Shown here: positions 27,208 to 34,195 of the stretch, one piece after another
How positions within the stretch are numbered: the first letter of the stretch is position 1
Layout of the letters: every line of letters starts with the position of its first letter
Notes under the pieces: model-generated
Seen by the model: only the letters and a program-made list of their open reading frames with translations
Databases searched by the model: none
Told to the model about the DNA's origin: nothing
NCBI GenBank assembly: GCA_023428905.1
Contig: JAEYWP010000024.1
Location: 124,001-188,000 of the forward strand
From: Verrucomicrobiota bacterium
GTDB lineage: Bacteria; Verrucomicrobiota; Verrucomicrobiia; Opitutales; Opitutaceae
Direction: 5' to 3'
DNA: 64,000 nt
Program-made: the position numbers and the translations under genes

Positions 27208-28095
27208 ATGAAACTCCGTCCGCTCACCGGTGCCATCACCGCCCTTGTGACCCCCTTCCGCAACGAGGCCGTCGCCCACGACGATCTCCGCAAGCTGGTG
27301 GAGTTTCAGATCAAATCCGGTATCCACGGATTGGTGCCGGTCGGCACCACCGGTGAGTCGCCCACCCTGTCCCACGAGGAACACATGGAAGTGGTGCGGG
27401 CGGTGGTGGAAACCACCCGCCGGCGCGTGCCCGTGATTGCCGGCACCGGGTCCAACTCCACCCATGAGGCGGTGCAGCTCACCCGCCTCGCCCATGAAGC
27501 AGGCGCGGACGGCATGCTCGTGGTGGCGCCCTACTACAACAAGCCGAGCCAGGAGGGCCTGTTCCGGCACTTCTCCGAGGTGGCGGAGGAGACGGACCGT
27601 CCCATCGTCCTCTATTCGATTCCCGGGCGTTGTGGGATTGAAATTGGGGTGCCGGTGATCGAGCGGCTCCGCGCCAAGTATCCCCACGTCCGCTACATCA
27701 AGGAAGCGGGCGGCTCGGTTGATCGCGTCGACCAGATCAAGCAGGCGCTGGGCAAGGACATCACCGTCCTGAGCGGCGACGACTCCCTCACCCTGCCTTT
27801 CCTGGCGGTGGGTGCGGAAGGCGTGATCAGTGTCGCCTCCAACCTGCTTCCCAAGGAGGTGGTCAAACTGGTGGAACTGGCCCTCGCCGACGAGTTCGCC
27901 AAGGCATCGAAGGTCCACCGTGCGCTGTATCCCCTTTTCAAGGCACTCTTCATCGAGCCCAACCCGGTTCCGGTGAAAACCGCATTGGTCCGCGCCGGCA
28001 GGATCGGATCCGCCGCGGTCCGCTCCCCCCTCTGCGAGATGACGCAGGCCAACCACGAAACCCTGCTCGCCGTGCTGACCGCGGCCGGAAAATAA
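27208..28095 (+). CDS. dapA: 4-hydroxy-tetrahydrodipicolinate synthase
   Basis: Condenses pyruvate with aspartate semialdehyde, the first step committed to diaminopimelate and lysine. The protein has 295 residues. ATG 27208 begins MKLRPLTGAITALVTPF. Motifs: GTTGESPTLSHEEH, the catalytic Tyr in VVAPYYNKPSQEGLF and the Schiff-base Lys in VRYIKEAGGSVDRV. One base separates its stop from the dapB start, so dapA-dapB-ruvA is an operon. The diaminopimelate product also feeds peptidoglycan. Confidence 0.96.
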   Translation: MKLRPLTGAITALVTPFRNEAVAHDDLRKLVEFQIKSGIHGLVPVGTTGESPTLSHEEHMEVVRAVVETTRRRVPVIAGTGSNSTHEAVQLTRLAHEAGADGMLVVAPYYNKPSQEGLFRHFSEVAEETDRPIVLYSIPGRCGIEIGVPVIERLRAKYPHVRYIKEAGGSVDRVDQIKQALGKDITVLSGDDSLTLPFLAVGAEGVISVASNLLPKEVVKLVELALADEFAKASKVHRALYPLFKALFIEPNPVPVKTALVRAGRIGSAAVRSPLCEMTQANHETLLAVLTAAGK

Positions 28096-28096
28096 C

Positions 28097-28828
28097 ATGC
28101 CGCTCCAAATCGCCCTGGTCGGCGCCCGCGGGCGCATGGGCCAGGCCATCACCCAGGCCGCGCCCGACCTCGATTGCACCATTAGCGCCGGACTGGACGT
28201 CGGGGACAGCTTCTCCACCGCGTTCAAACAGGCCGACGTGGTGATCGACTTCAGCTCCCACAAGGCGACTGCCGAGGTCGTGACCCAGGCCGTTGCCGCC
28301 GGGAAACCGCTGGTCATCGGCACGACCGGCCACTCCGCCGAGGAGAAGAGGCAGCTCATCGCCCAGATGAGTCCCCTTCCCGCGGTGTGGTCGGGCAATT
28401 ATTCCGTGGGGGTCAACCTGCTCTTCGCACTGACCCGGCGCGCCTCCGCGGTGCTCGGGTCGGACTACGATGCCGAGGTCATCGAGATGCACCACCGTTT
28501 CAAGAAGGACGCACCGAGCGGGACCGCCGCCCGTCTGCTCGAGATCATTCTCGAGGAGCGGAAACTCACCGCCAATGCCCTCCGCCACGGGCGCGAGGGG
28601 ATTACGGGCGAGCGCCAGTCCACCGAGGTCGGTATCCACGCCGTGCGCGGGGGCGATGTGGTCGGCGACCATACGGTGATTTTTGCCGCCCTCGGGGAAC
28701 GGGTGGAGCTTGTCCACAAGGCGTCCGACCGCGGGATATTTGCCCGCGGCGCCCTGAGGGCCGCGCGCTGGCTCACCACCCGGGGCGCCGGCCTCTACGA
28801 CATGCAGGACGTGTTGGGCCTGAAATAA
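28097..28828 (+). CDS. dapB: 4-hydroxy-tetrahydrodipicolinate reductase
   Basis: Second step of the diaminopimelate branch, NAD(P)H-dependent. The protein has 243 residues. N-terminal LVGARGRMGQAITQA is the nucleotide-binding loop; VIDFSSHKAT and GTTGHSAEE follow. The substrate motif is VIEMHHRFKKDAPSGTAARL with the catalytic His and Lys. C-terminal GLYDMQDVLGLK is typical. Directly coupled to dapA. Confidence 0.96.
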   Translation: MPLQIALVGARGRMGQAITQAAPDLDCTISAGLDVGDSFSTAFKQADVVIDFSSHKATAEVVTQAVAAGKPLVIGTTGHSAEEKRQLIAQMSPLPAVWSGNYSVGVNLLFALTRRASAVLGSDYDAEVIEMHHRFKKDAPSGTAARLLEIILEERKLTANALRHGREGITGERQSTEVGIHAVRGGDVVGDHTVIFAALGERVELVHKASDRGIFARGALRAARWLTTRGAGLYDMQDVLGLK

Positions 28829-28862
28829 CCCCGGGTATTCGAGTGCCTGTTACACGCCTCCC

Positions 28863-29471
28863 ATGATCACCTCGATTCAAGGCTTGCTCACCGGCGCCAC
28901 GCCTCTGTCGGCGACGATCGAGCTGAACGGGCTCGGCTACGAGGTGAACATTCCCGTCACCACGGCGGAAAAACTTCCCGCCCCAGGCGCGACGGTAAAA
29001 CTCCACACCCTCGTCATCTACCGCGAGGATTCCCAGACCCTCTACGGTTTTGCCACCCAGGAGGACCGCGATTTTTTCCGTTTGATGATCGAGCACGTCT
29101 CCGGGGTGGGCCCCAAGATGGCGCTGACGATCATGAGTAAGCTCTCCCTCGGCTCGCTTGCCGCGGCGATCCGCGATGGCGACATCGCCACCCTCTCGAA
29201 ATGCCCGGGGATTGGTAAAAAGACGGCTGAGCGGCTGGTGGTGGAACTTCGCGCCAAGGTGGGCGCAAGCTCGGCGATCAGTCCGGTGGCGGGGCCGGCG
29301 GAGGGCGGCGGGTCGAGTGGAGGCGGTGACTCACGGATCCGCGATGCGGCGCTCGCGCTGGCCGCGCTGGGCTACAAGGCCGATGTGGCGGATGAAGCGG
29401 TGCGCCGCGCCGCCCTCCAGCTGGGGCCGGAAGCCACGACGGAGGCCTTGATCAAAAAAGCGCTGGGTTGA
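28863..29471 (+). CDS. ruvA: Holliday junction branch-migration protein RuvA
   Basis: Binds Holliday junctions as a tetramer and loads RuvB. The protein has 202 residues. Domain I (MITSIQGLLTGATPLSATIE), domain II with helix-hairpin-helix motifs (VSGVGPKMALTIMSKL and CPGIGKKTAERLVVELRAKV), a Gly/Ser-rich linker near 140-155 and C-terminal domain III that contacts RuvB (AALALAALGYKADVADEAV). It lies 34 bp behind dapB. ruvB and ruvC are not in the window. Confidence 0.95.
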   Translation: MITSIQGLLTGATPLSATIELNGLGYEVNIPVTTAEKLPAPGATVKLHTLVIYREDSQTLYGFATQEDRDFFRLMIEHVSGVGPKMALTIMSKLSLGSLAAAIRDGDIATLSKCPGIGKKTAERLVVELRAKVGASSAISPVAGPAEGGGSSGGGDSRIRDAALALAALGYKADVADEAVRRAALQLGPEATTEALIKKALG

Positions 29472-29479
29472 AGGCGCGG

Positions 29480-29555
29480 TGGCGGCCGCGTCTGGCCGCC
29501 ATCGACAGCGCACCGGGTCCAGGCGGGGCGAGTCAGCCGGCCTCGCCGGCCGGCT
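29480..29555. terminator. Two hairpins between convergent ruvA and anti-sigma genes
   Basis: TGGCGGCC/GGCCGCCA (29480-29487/29494-29501) and AGCCGGCC/GGCCGGCT (29535-29542/29548-29555) are perfect eight-base-pair stems with loops of six and five bases. Position between two convergent genes suggests termination in both directions. No T-runs. Confidence 0.45.
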
Positions 29556-29585
29556 TACGGGTCACCGCATAAAGGATACGCGAAC

Positions 29586-30323
29586 TCAGCGACGGAATTC
29601 GAACGCCGACATCTCCGTCGCCTCAGCGTCGATCGAGGTCCGCGCCTGAAGAGGCCGGTTCTCCTGCGCCAGGCTGGACGTATCCTGCAGGGTCAGACGG
29701 GCCACTGGCATGTCCGACAACGGGGCCAGTTCGAGGTCCTGCATCCAGGCGAAGGTGCCGAGCTGCCGGGACGCGGCGGCGGCCGCGAGGCGATCTGCCT
29801 CCTCTTCCGGCAACGTGCTCAGGTGGCGGGTGGCGAGGACGGAATAAAACTCGGGGCGCTGGGTGCCCAGCATGCGTGTCTGAGGAGCAGCCGCGGGGAG
29901 ATCCACCTCCTGGGCGGAGTCATTGTCCGCCACTGCGATAGCCGTGGTCGGGGTTGCGGCAAGGGGCGCGGACGGGTTGCCCGGCGACTGGCGGCTGACC
30001 ACGACGAAAGCAAGGCACGCGGCGGCTGCGACCGAACCCCAGGAAGCGTAGGTGCGCCACGACGACGGGCGGGTGGACGGAAACTGAACGATTTTGCGAT
30101 CCGCGTCGCGCAGCGCGGCGGCCAGCGCGGGATGGGCGGGCGCGCGATTCCGCTCCTTTTCGAAGAGCAACGTGCACCCCTTTTGAATCCGGCAGTACTG
30201 CTGGTACGTGCGGCGGCGCTCCGGATCGCGCGCGATCTCGCCTTCCAACTCGGCGGCTTCCGGCGGGGAAAGCTGCTGATCGACGTAGAGGTTCAGAAGC
30301 TCGATAAAACGTGACTGCTTCAT
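29586..30323 (-). CDS. Probable membrane-bound anti-sigma factor
   Basis: The protein has 245 residues. The N-terminal cytoplasmic helical part (RFIELLNLYVDQQLSPPEAA) resembles the start of anti-sigma factors but lacks the H-x3-C-x2-C zinc motif. One TM segment lies near 95-110 (SWGSVAAAACLAFVVV), and the C-terminal half is exported and of unknown fold. It overlaps the ECF sigma gene by ATGA and is translated directly after it, the standard order for a sigma/anti-sigma pair. The role is inferred from this context. Confidence 0.7.
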   Translation of the reverse strand: MKQSRFIELLNLYVDQQLSPPEAAELEGEIARDPERRRTYQQYCRIQKGCTLLFEKERNRAPAHPALAAALRDADRKIVQFPSTRPSSWRTYASWGSVAAAACLAFVVVSRQSPGNPSAPLAATPTTAIAVADNDSAQEVDLPAAAPQTRMLGTQRPEFYSVLATRHLSTLPEEEADRLAAAAASRQLGTFAWMQDLELAPLSDMPVARLTLQDTSSLAQENRPLQARTSIDAEATEMSAFEFRR

Positions 30324-30922
30324 TTGAAGTCCTCCCCCATTTTGCTGCGCAGGCTTTCACGTGCGCGTGCGATTCGGCTTTTCACTGTTCCCACGGAGAT
30401 CCCGAGGATGGAGGCGATTTCTTCGTAGGACATATTCTTCACATTGCGCAGGATCAGGATCTCCCGGTGCTTGGCGCCGAGTTTCTCCATCCCGGAGGCG
30501 ATACGGTCGACAAACTCGCGGGTGACGGTGATGTCGTCGGGCGTCTCCATCTCCGCGGCAAAAACCTCTGACAGCGGGGTCTCATTGCTGTCGCTGACCG
30601 GCTGGTCAAAGGACACGGTCTTATCGCGCTTTCGCCGCCACCAGTACCAATACCGGTTGCGGGCCAAATTGGTGGCGATCTGGAAAAGCCAGGTCGAAAA
30701 CGCAGACTCGCCGCGGAAATTGACCAGGCCGCGGTGGGCACGGATAAACGCATCCTGCGTCACCTCTTCCGCATCCTGCTGATTTCTCAGCAATTGGTGG
30801 ACCATCGCGTAGATACGGTCCCAATACCGTGACACCATCTCGTCGAATGCGGCGGCATCGCCATTCTTGAAGCGATCCACGAGAACCCGATCAAAGGCCA
30901 CTTCCTGAGCTTTCGTTGACAT
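30320..30922 (-). CDS. ECF-type RNA polymerase sigma factor (RpoE-like)
   Basis: The protein has 200 residues from ATG 30922. Region 2 (MVSRYWDRIYAMVHQLLRNQ, DAEEVTQDAFIRAHRGL, STWLFQIATNLARNRY) recognises the -10 element. Region 4 (LGAKHREILILRNVKNMSYE, then IASILGISVGTVKSRIARAR) recognises the -35 element. Followed by its probable anti-sigma factor. A GGAAC element typical of ECF -35 boxes stands 38 bp upstream of the start, pointing to autoregulation. Confidence 0.93.
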   Translation of the reverse strand: MSTKAQEVAFDRVLVDRFKNGDAAAFDEMVSRYWDRIYAMVHQLLRNQQDAEEVTQDAFIRAHRGLVNFRGESAFSTWLFQIATNLARNRYWYWWRRKRDKTVSFDQPVSDSNETPLSEVFAAEMETPDDITVTREFVDRIASGMEKLGAKHREILILRNVKNMSYEEIASILGISVGTVKSRIARARESLRSKMGEDFK

Positions 30923-30959
30923 ACGGTCAGCGGAAGTGTGATGGGCGTACTTTTGGATT

Positions 30960-30965
30960 GTTCCC
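30960..30965 (-). promoter_or_regulatory. Possible ECF -35 element (GGGAAC) of the sigma gene
   Basis: On the minus strand GGGAAC lies 38 bp before the sigma factor start codon. RpoE-type sigma factors usually recognise GGAAC at -35. The matching -10 would fall about 16 bases downstream and is not obvious. Confidence 0.35.
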
Positions 30966-31104
30966 ACAATTTTTGAAGGCGACTTGCAAGCAACGTTAGC
31001 GGCTTAGCATAAGGTGTCTACAGCGCCGGTCAGATGTTCCAAGCGGTCGGCGACCCCGGCCATGAAAAACAGCTGGGCCGTTTGGCCCCTACCCCAAAAA
31101 ATTC

Positions 31105-31132
31105 TTGCGTCGGTCTCCCGCCGAAACCTAAT
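31105..31132 (+). promoter_or_regulatory. Possible sigma-70 promoter of the tRNA gene
   Basis: TTGCGT (31105-31110) and CCTAAT (31127-31132) are 16 bases apart, about 21 bp before the tRNA. Each box matches the consensus at four of six positions, so this is a weak call. Confidence 0.3.
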
Positions 31133-31153
31133 CGGTCCCTTTCCCAAGTCTGG

Positions 31154-31228
31154 GGGTTGATAGCTCAATGGTAGAGCAGCGTCCTTTTAAGTCGTTGGTT
31201 CTGGGTTCGAATCCCAGTCAACCCACCA
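31154..31228 (+). tRNA. tRNA-Lys (anticodon TTT)
   Basis: The acceptor stem GGGTTGA (31154-31160) pairs with TCAACCC (31218-31224), followed by discriminator A and an encoded CCA. The D-arm is GCTC-AATGGTA-GAGC, the anticodon loop CTTTTAA with TTT, and the T-arm CTGGG-TTCGAAT-CCCAG. The anticodon stem GCGTC/GTCGT contains one T-T mismatch and one G-T pair. Lys charging follows from the anticodon. Confidence 0.95.
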
Positions 31229-31258
31229 GTCTTCGCGAACTGCAGGTGAGCGAAGACT
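31228..31258. repeat. Nine-base-pair hairpin after tRNA-Lys
   Basis: AGTCTTCGC (31228-31236) is the exact complement of GCGAAGACT (31250-31258) with a 13-nt loop. It begins at the last base of the tRNA gene. It may help 3' processing or termination; there is no T-run. Confidence 0.5.
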
Positions 31259-31340
31259 GCCTCGCCGAAGCTCGCAGAGCGTAGGCGGGCCCCGTCCTGC
31301 CGAACGCTTCACACGGCCAAGCCGCGATCCCGGCCACCCT

Positions 31341-31850
31341 TCACTTCAACGCCGGATCGTAGGCCAACGATGCATACACCACCCCGATCAGGTTGTCGCG
31401 CGTCACGCGCTCGCGATCCATCGCGCGATTGTTCAATCCCTGGATCCGCCAACCTTTTTTGTCCTGGCTCACGAGTTGGTGCACCACGCGGGTGCCGCGT
31501 TCGGTGGTGTAGGCAACCGTCATGCCCGCGCGCAGGTCTTCATACGGCGTCCGACTGATCACCAGGATGGTGGCATCGCCATACACCGGCCGCATCGACT
31601 CCCCACTGCCCACCACCTCCAACCGACCGGGGGCGAGCGAGGCGATCAACTCGGCGTCCCTCCACGCCTGCAGCCGGGAGACATTGGCACTCGGTGTCGC
31701 CGAAGGTCCCATCGCTTGGACGCTCGCTGCCTCCTTGGGCGGAGTTGAGACCGTGTCGGACTCACAGCCTGCGACCACCGCACAGCAGGCGACCACCATG
31801 AGGGAGCGCCAGCGATCAAAGCGTGGGAAGGTGAACATGGGGATCTTCAT
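31341..31850 (-). CDS. Lipoprotein with S26B (SipW/ER-type) signal-peptidase-like domain
   Basis: The protein has 169 residues. The N-terminus has a TM ending in a lipobox (AVVAGC, Cys29), so it is probably a lipoprotein. The remaining part matches peptidase family S26: Ser85 in GSGESMRPVYGD is the nucleophile, but the usual catalytic Lys is replaced by His124 in TRVVHQLV, as in the archaeal/ER/SipW branch, with an Asp at 145 (GLNNRAMD). It could cut a small set of exported proteins, or be a non-catalytic relative. It is divergent from the LuxR response regulator gene across 145 bp; no obvious substrate is nearby. Confidence 0.75.
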   Translation of the reverse strand: MKIPMFTFPRFDRWRSLMVVACCAVVAGCESDTVSTPPKEAASVQAMGPSATPSANVSRLQAWRDAELIASLAPGRLEVVGSGESMRPVYGDATILVISRTPYEDLRAGMTVAYTTERGTRVVHQLVSQDKKGWRIQGLNNRAMDRERVTRDNLIGVVYASLAYDPALK

Positions 31851-31995
31851 CAATCGGTCACGCGGGTGCCATGCTTTAGCCCTTGCCGTAAACAGACCGT
31901 AAAGATTGGGTAAGTCGCGGCGGTGAACGAGTTTTCCGTTCAAAGTTGGTGCCATTCCCGCCGAAGATTAGGGCAGCATCCTTATAGCTCCGCCT

Positions 31996-32643
31996 ATGAA
32001 ACGTCTCGTTATCATCGAAGACCAAACCGCGATCCGGGAAATGCTGGTTGAAATCCTCCGCACCGACCCGAATTACCAACTCGTGGGCGAGAGCGGGGAC
32101 GGCCAGAGCGCGTACAACCTCTGCCTTGAGGTGAAGCCCGACCTGATCGTGCTCGACGCGAAACTGCCCGGCCTCAACGGCGTGGACCTGCTGCGCCGGG
32201 TGAGCAAACAGCTCAAGAACCTGCGCGTCCTCGTCTTTTCCGGTCACGAAAACCCGGTGCTCGTCCGCGAAATGCTCGAGGCGGGAGCGCACGGTTTTGT
32301 GGAAAAAACGGCCGGGCTGTTCGAGTTCAAGAAGGGCCTCGAGACCGTCGCCAATGGCGGCACCTATTTCGGCCCCGCCGTGGCTGCCCTGCTGCGCAAT
32401 GTCGTGGCCAACCCGGCCTCCAGCACCACCGCCGATTTCCTCACCGATCGTGAGCGCGAGATTCTCCAACTTGTGGCCGAGAGCCACAGCACCAAGGAGA
32501 TCGCCGCCAAGCTCGGCATCAGCGTGAAGACGGTGGACAACCACCGCACCAACCTGATGCGGAAGCTGAACCTGCACGATGTCGCCAGCCTGACCCGCTA
32601 TGCGCTCGAGGTCGGATTGATCGAGCCGCGGAAGCTGCTCTGA
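31996..32643 (+). CDS. LuxR-type response regulator
   Basis: The protein has 215 residues. The receiver starts MKRLVIIEDQTAIREMLVEI with phosphorylation Asp54 in DLIVLDAKLPG, and the C-terminal LuxR domain shows FLTDREREILQLVAESHSTK and ISVKTVDNHRTNLMRKL. No kinase gene is adjacent, so it is an orphan regulator. Its stop lies 46 bp inside the convergent CbiX-like gene. It may control the divergent S26B lipoprotein gene. Confidence 0.93.
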   Translation: MKRLVIIEDQTAIREMLVEILRTDPNYQLVGESGDGQSAYNLCLEVKPDLIVLDAKLPGLNGVDLLRRVSKQLKNLRVLVFSGHENPVLVREMLEAGAHGFVEKTAGLFEFKKGLETVANGGTYFGPAVAALLRNVVANPASSTTADFLTDREREILQLVAESHSTKEIAAKLGISVKTVDNHRTNLMRKLNLHDVASLTRYALEVGLIEPRKLL

Positions 32644-33476
32644 ACCGCCTCCTCGTAGCGTTGTAGCAATACCTCCACTACACGGGGGTCATTGCCAATC
32701 GGCTCCGTCATGAACGTGCGGAGCCGCGCGCGCCCACGCGTCGCCTCGTCGCAGATCTGGGCGATATCGCCCCGCGGCCCCGCGTGGCGCCCGGGCGCGA
32801 GAAACTGGAGCAGCACGACCACATCGCCCTGATCGAAGGGGGGCTCGGTCAGCGCCACCGACAGAAGCGGGTCGTTGAACGCGTACTGCGGCCCGGGGCG
32901 CCGTTCCATCGAGGCCGCGCCCACGACCCGGGTGAGATCGGAGAGCAACTCGCGCACCTGCGACGCAAGGTGGTCGCGCACCGCCGCGACTGCGGGCTGG
33001 GGGCTGCCGTGATCGACCAACAGCACCTTGGGCTCCGCTAGCGCGTGCTCGCGGACACTGGCGCGCGCGGCGTCGGCCAGCGCGGCGGCGATCCGCGCAT
33101 CGGACTCCGATGGCGACACCAGGCAGTCCGCCAGTCGGATGGCGGCTTCGGGGTATCTCGCGTGGATGGATTTCAGCCGCTCCGGCACATAGTCGATCAA
33201 GGCGGCGCTCGGCCCGAAAAAAACCGGGAGCAGCACCGCTTCCCCACGCGGGTGGTCCCGCAGCCAGCGTAGAAGCGCCGGCTCCAACAACTCGGCGGGC
33301 GTGCCCCCGAGCTCTTCCGGCGGCACTGCACTGGAGTGGAGCAGCGACACCGCGTGGACGGCGGTCCCCGTGCGTTCGGAAAGGCTTTGCCCGAGACGCC
33401 GCAAACTCAGGGTCGAGGCGGCGCGCAAGGACCCGTTGTCAAAGAGGAAGAGGTGTGGCCGTTCGGCGTGATTCAC
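32598..33476 (-). CDS. CbiX/SirB-like chelatase family protein
   Basis: The protein has 292 residues from GTG 33476; an ATG at 33521 would add 15. Two CbiX-like half domains are visible. The N-terminal half (about 5-130) is degenerate. The second begins with the family hallmark LLVDHGSPQPAVAAVRDHLA and continues with VVVLLQFLAPGRHAGPRGDI. The family inserts Co, Fe or Ni into tetrapyrroles, but no cobalamin or siroheme gene is next to it, so the metal and role are open. Its 3' end overlaps the response regulator by 46 bp. It is divergent from pal. Confidence 0.65.
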   Translation of the reverse strand: MNHAERPHLFLFDNGSLRAASTLSLRRLGQSLSERTGTAVHAVSLLHSSAVPPEELGGTPAELLEPALLRWLRDHPRGEAVLLPVFFGPSAALIDYVPERLKSIHARYPEAAIRLADCLVSPSESDARIAAALADAARASVREHALAEPKVLLVDHGSPQPAVAAVRDHLASQVRELLSDLTRVVGAASMERRPGPQYAFNDPLLSVALTEPPFDQGDVVVLLQFLAPGRHAGPRGDIAQICDEATRGRARLRTFMTEPIGNDPRVVEVLLQRYEEAVQSSFRGSINPTSSA

Positions 33477-33560
33477 GGAGAAGGAGCTGGCGGGATAAAT
33501 GACTTGCCGACCCAAAACCATTGGACAATAAGGTCAATTCACCGCTGTCCTTTCACTTTC

Positions 33561-34118
33561 ATGAATCACTTCTCCAAGAAGCTCTGCATTGCCCTTTTCA
33601 GTGCGATGGTCGTATTCGCCGGCTGCACCAAAAAACCGAAGCGCCCCTCCCCTGATCAGACCATGCTTGGCCCGGGTGGCGCCGGTGGCGGCCTGAACGC
33701 GGCCGACGCAGGCAATCTTGGGCTCGAAGGCACGGGTCTCGAAGCGCGCGGCGAAGGCGTGCTCGAGGACGAGAACACCATCCGCGGCCTGCTCCAGCCC
33801 GTCTATTTCGACTACGACAAGTCCGCCATTCGCGCCGAAGAGCGCGCCAAGCTCCAGGCGGCGAAGGACTATCTCGCCAGCAATCCCCAGTACCGCCTGC
33901 TCTTCGAGGGCCGTTGCGACTGGCGTGGCACCTCTGAATACAACATGGGCCTCGGTGACCGCCGGGCCAGTGCCGCCCGCAGCTACATCCAGACGATCGG
34001 CGTCGGTGCGGACAAGGTGGAGACGATCTCGAAGGGCGACCTCGAGGCGGCCGAAAACGGCACCGACGACCAGATGGCGAAAGACCGCCGCGTCGACATC
34101 GTGGTGCTCAAGAAGTAA
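33561..34118 (+). CDS. pal: Peptidoglycan-associated lipoprotein, OmpA domain
   Basis: The protein has 185 residues from ATG 33561. The lipoprotein signal MNHFSKKLCIALFSAMVVF ends in AGC (Cys22). After a Gly-rich linker, an OmpA C-terminal domain (about 75-185) includes PVYFDYDKSAIRAEE, RCDWRGTSEYNMGLGDRRAS and AKDRRVDIVVLKK, which bind diaminopimelate in peptidoglycan. It anchors the outer membrane to the cell wall. tolB and ybgF, the usual partners, are not seen in this window. Followed by a strong terminator. Confidence 0.92.
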   Translation: MNHFSKKLCIALFSAMVVFAGCTKKPKRPSPDQTMLGPGGAGGGLNAADAGNLGLEGTGLEARGEGVLEDENTIRGLLQPVYFDYDKSAIRAEERAKLQAAKDYLASNPQYRLLFEGRCDWRGTSEYNMGLGDRRASAARSYIQTIGVGADKVETISKGDLEAAENGTDDQMAKDRRVDIVVLKK

Positions 34119-34140
34119 CCGGTTCCCGAATACAGCTTTC

Positions 34141-34172
34141 AAAAACCCCGGCTTTTTCGGCCGGGGTTTTTT
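34141..34172. terminator. Strong bidirectional Rho-independent terminator
   Basis: AAAACCCCGGC (34141-34151) pairs with GCCGGGGTTTT (34159-34169), an 11-base-pair stem followed by a T-run on the plus strand and an A-run before it. It serves pal (+) and the M20 peptidase gene (-). Confidence 0.95.
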
Positions 34173-34195
34173 TGCGTCTCCCGCAGGCGCGCGGA

